From: an uncultured Eubacteriales bacterium
GTDB lineage: Bacteria > Bacillota > Clostridia > Oscillospirales > Oscillospiraceae
Reading direction: 5' to 3'
Assembly: GCA_900320465.1 (NCBI GenBank)
Contig: ONSQ01000001.1
Span: 27,365 to 91,364 of the forward strand
DNA: 64,000 nt
A program made the position numbers and the translations under genes. Position 1 is the first letter of the stretch. Every line of letters begins with the position of its first letter. The notes beneath the pieces are model-generated. The model had not been told where the DNA came from. It worked only from the letters and a program-made list of their open reading frames with translations, and did no database searches. Shown piece after piece: positions 62,121 to 64,000 of the stretch.

Positions 62121-62354
62121 GTTGCTGGACCGATTTTCGTCGAACATTTTCCATTCTGACCCCAAAAGGATGCTCCTCCGCTCATGCCCCTGTGAGGTGT
62201 CGGGATCACCTTCTTTTCTTTCCGGTAATATTTGCGATTCATTTCCGTTATTTTGCACAAAGTCGTTCGAGAATTCAAGCGCGCTTTCTCGGGTCCGCTT
62301 GTGCATCTTGCTCAAATCATCCATAATAGTCCAAGCATTTTCGTAATAATCCAT
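62106..62354 (-). CDS. Doubtful 82-aa ORF upstream of glgB
   Basis: The ORF starts MDYYENAWTIMDDLSKMHKR and is charged and polar throughout. It is unrecognised, has no ribosome binding site, and its end overlaps the glgB -35. It is listed because it fills the otherwise empty 270-bp gap between the divergent promoters, but it may be chance. Confidence 0.2.
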   Translation of the reverse strand: MDYYENAWTIMDDLSKMHKRTRESALEFSNDFVQNNGNESQILPERKEGDPDTSQGHERRSILLGSEWKMFDENRSSNLTML

Positions 62355-62393
62355 AAATTTGTTGATTTTGCATGATTTCGCTGTCCTCCCGCC

Positions 62394-62422
62394 TTGAAAA
62401 AAGAGCTGAAACAGGTTAAAAT
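62394..62422 (+). promoter_or_regulatory. hppA promoter
   Basis: TTGAAA (62394-62399), a 17-bp spacer and TAAAAT (62417-62422), giving a leader of about 50 nt. Confidence 0.7.
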
Positions 62423-62426
62423 ATAC

Positions 62427-62461
62427 AAAGTGAAGAGGAGCAATTCTCTTTTTTTCACTTT
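62427..62461 (+). promoter_or_regulatory. Hairpin in the hppA leader
   Basis: AAAGTGAA (62427-62434) pairs with TTCACTTT (62454-62461) and inner GAG pairs with CTC, with a T-rich bulge. A shorter fold AAGAG/CTCTT followed by T7 resembles a weak terminator. The structure spans nearly the whole leader before the ribosome binding site. Confidence 0.45.
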
Positions 62462-62480
62462 CTACGAGAGGAGTAATCAT

Positions 62481-64000
<1,520 letters not shown>

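Overview
The window looks like the chromosome of an anaerobic, spore-forming Firmicute of class Clostridia, probably an Oscillospiraceae/Ruminococcaceae-type gut bacterium. The evidence is an intact sporulation sigma factor of SigK type, the sporulation genes yqfC, yqfD and ylbJ, a SpoVD-like PASTA transpeptidase, a meso-diaminopimelate-type MurE, a membrane pyrophosphatase, classic Firmicute gene orders, strong AGGAGG-type ribosome binding sites and sigma-A promoters with 17-bp spacers. By eye the G+C content is moderately high in the housekeeping blocks and lower at about 4.6-12.5 kb and 53-54.3 kb, which look like the accessory parts. No insertion sequence, prophage, CRISPR array or rRNA operon was seen.

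Layout. 1-4.6 kb (minus): an MMPL/RND-type exporter overlapping a large secreted GLUG-repeat protein that runs off the left edge. 4.6-12.5 kb: an accessory sensory block with two hybrid histidine kinases (HisKA-HATPase-REC-REC). One overlaps a solitary solute-binding lipoprotein. Also here are a palindromic repeat-like element carrying promoters, a severed receiver-domain remnant and an SLH-like remnant. 12.5-13.4 kb: an XRE regulator coupled to a cysteine-ladder repeat protein. 13.5-21.3 kb: the translation/transcription operon rimP-nusA-rnpM-ylxQ-infB-rbfA-nrnA-truB-ribF, whose leader contains an intrinsic terminator directly after the promoter. 21.3-24.4 kb: VanY-type carboxypeptidase, SigK, a small membrane protein, and a coiled-coil protein paired with a signal-peptidase homologue that has Ala in place of the catalytic Ser. 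24.5-28.3 kb: acyl-CoA ligase plus CAT-like acyltransferase (minus), then a P-loop-less NTPase-like protein and a CsoR-type metal repressor (plus).

28.4-40.7 kb is a division and cell wall (dcw) cluster: mraZ-rsmH-ftsL-spoVD-murE-mraY-ftsW-murG-murA-ftsQ-ftsZ. It has a textbook MraZ operator array, lacks murC, murD, murF and ftsA, and carries a terminator-like hairpin that masks the murA ribosome binding site. 40.9-44.6 kb: uvrC-rsmD-coaD with a DivIVA/AtpF-like coiled-coil protein, and ptsH. 44.7-51.9 kb: yqfC-yqfD-phoH-ybeY-era-yqzL-recO-mutS2, followed by divergent ylbJ. 52.9-54.4 kb: tRNA-Leu(CAA), an unrecognised 209-aa protein, and a 40-aa orphan peptide gene with its own promoter, ribosome binding site and terminator. 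54.4-62.1 kb: PlsC-like acyltransferase with a zinc ribbon, isochorismatase-family hydrolase, a GH13 amylase, glgA and glgB. 62.5 kb to the right edge: a K+-dependent-type membrane pyrophosphatase, partial.

Most genes are housekeeping: ribosome maturation and initiation, NusA-linked transcription, peptidoglycan synthesis and septation, DNA repair and glycogen synthesis. The places most worth a second look are the dead-serine signal peptidase pair, the XRE/cysteine-ladder pair, the 40-aa peptide unit, the nusA-operon leader attenuator, the murA hairpin, and the palindromic element driving the kinase/lipoprotein operon.
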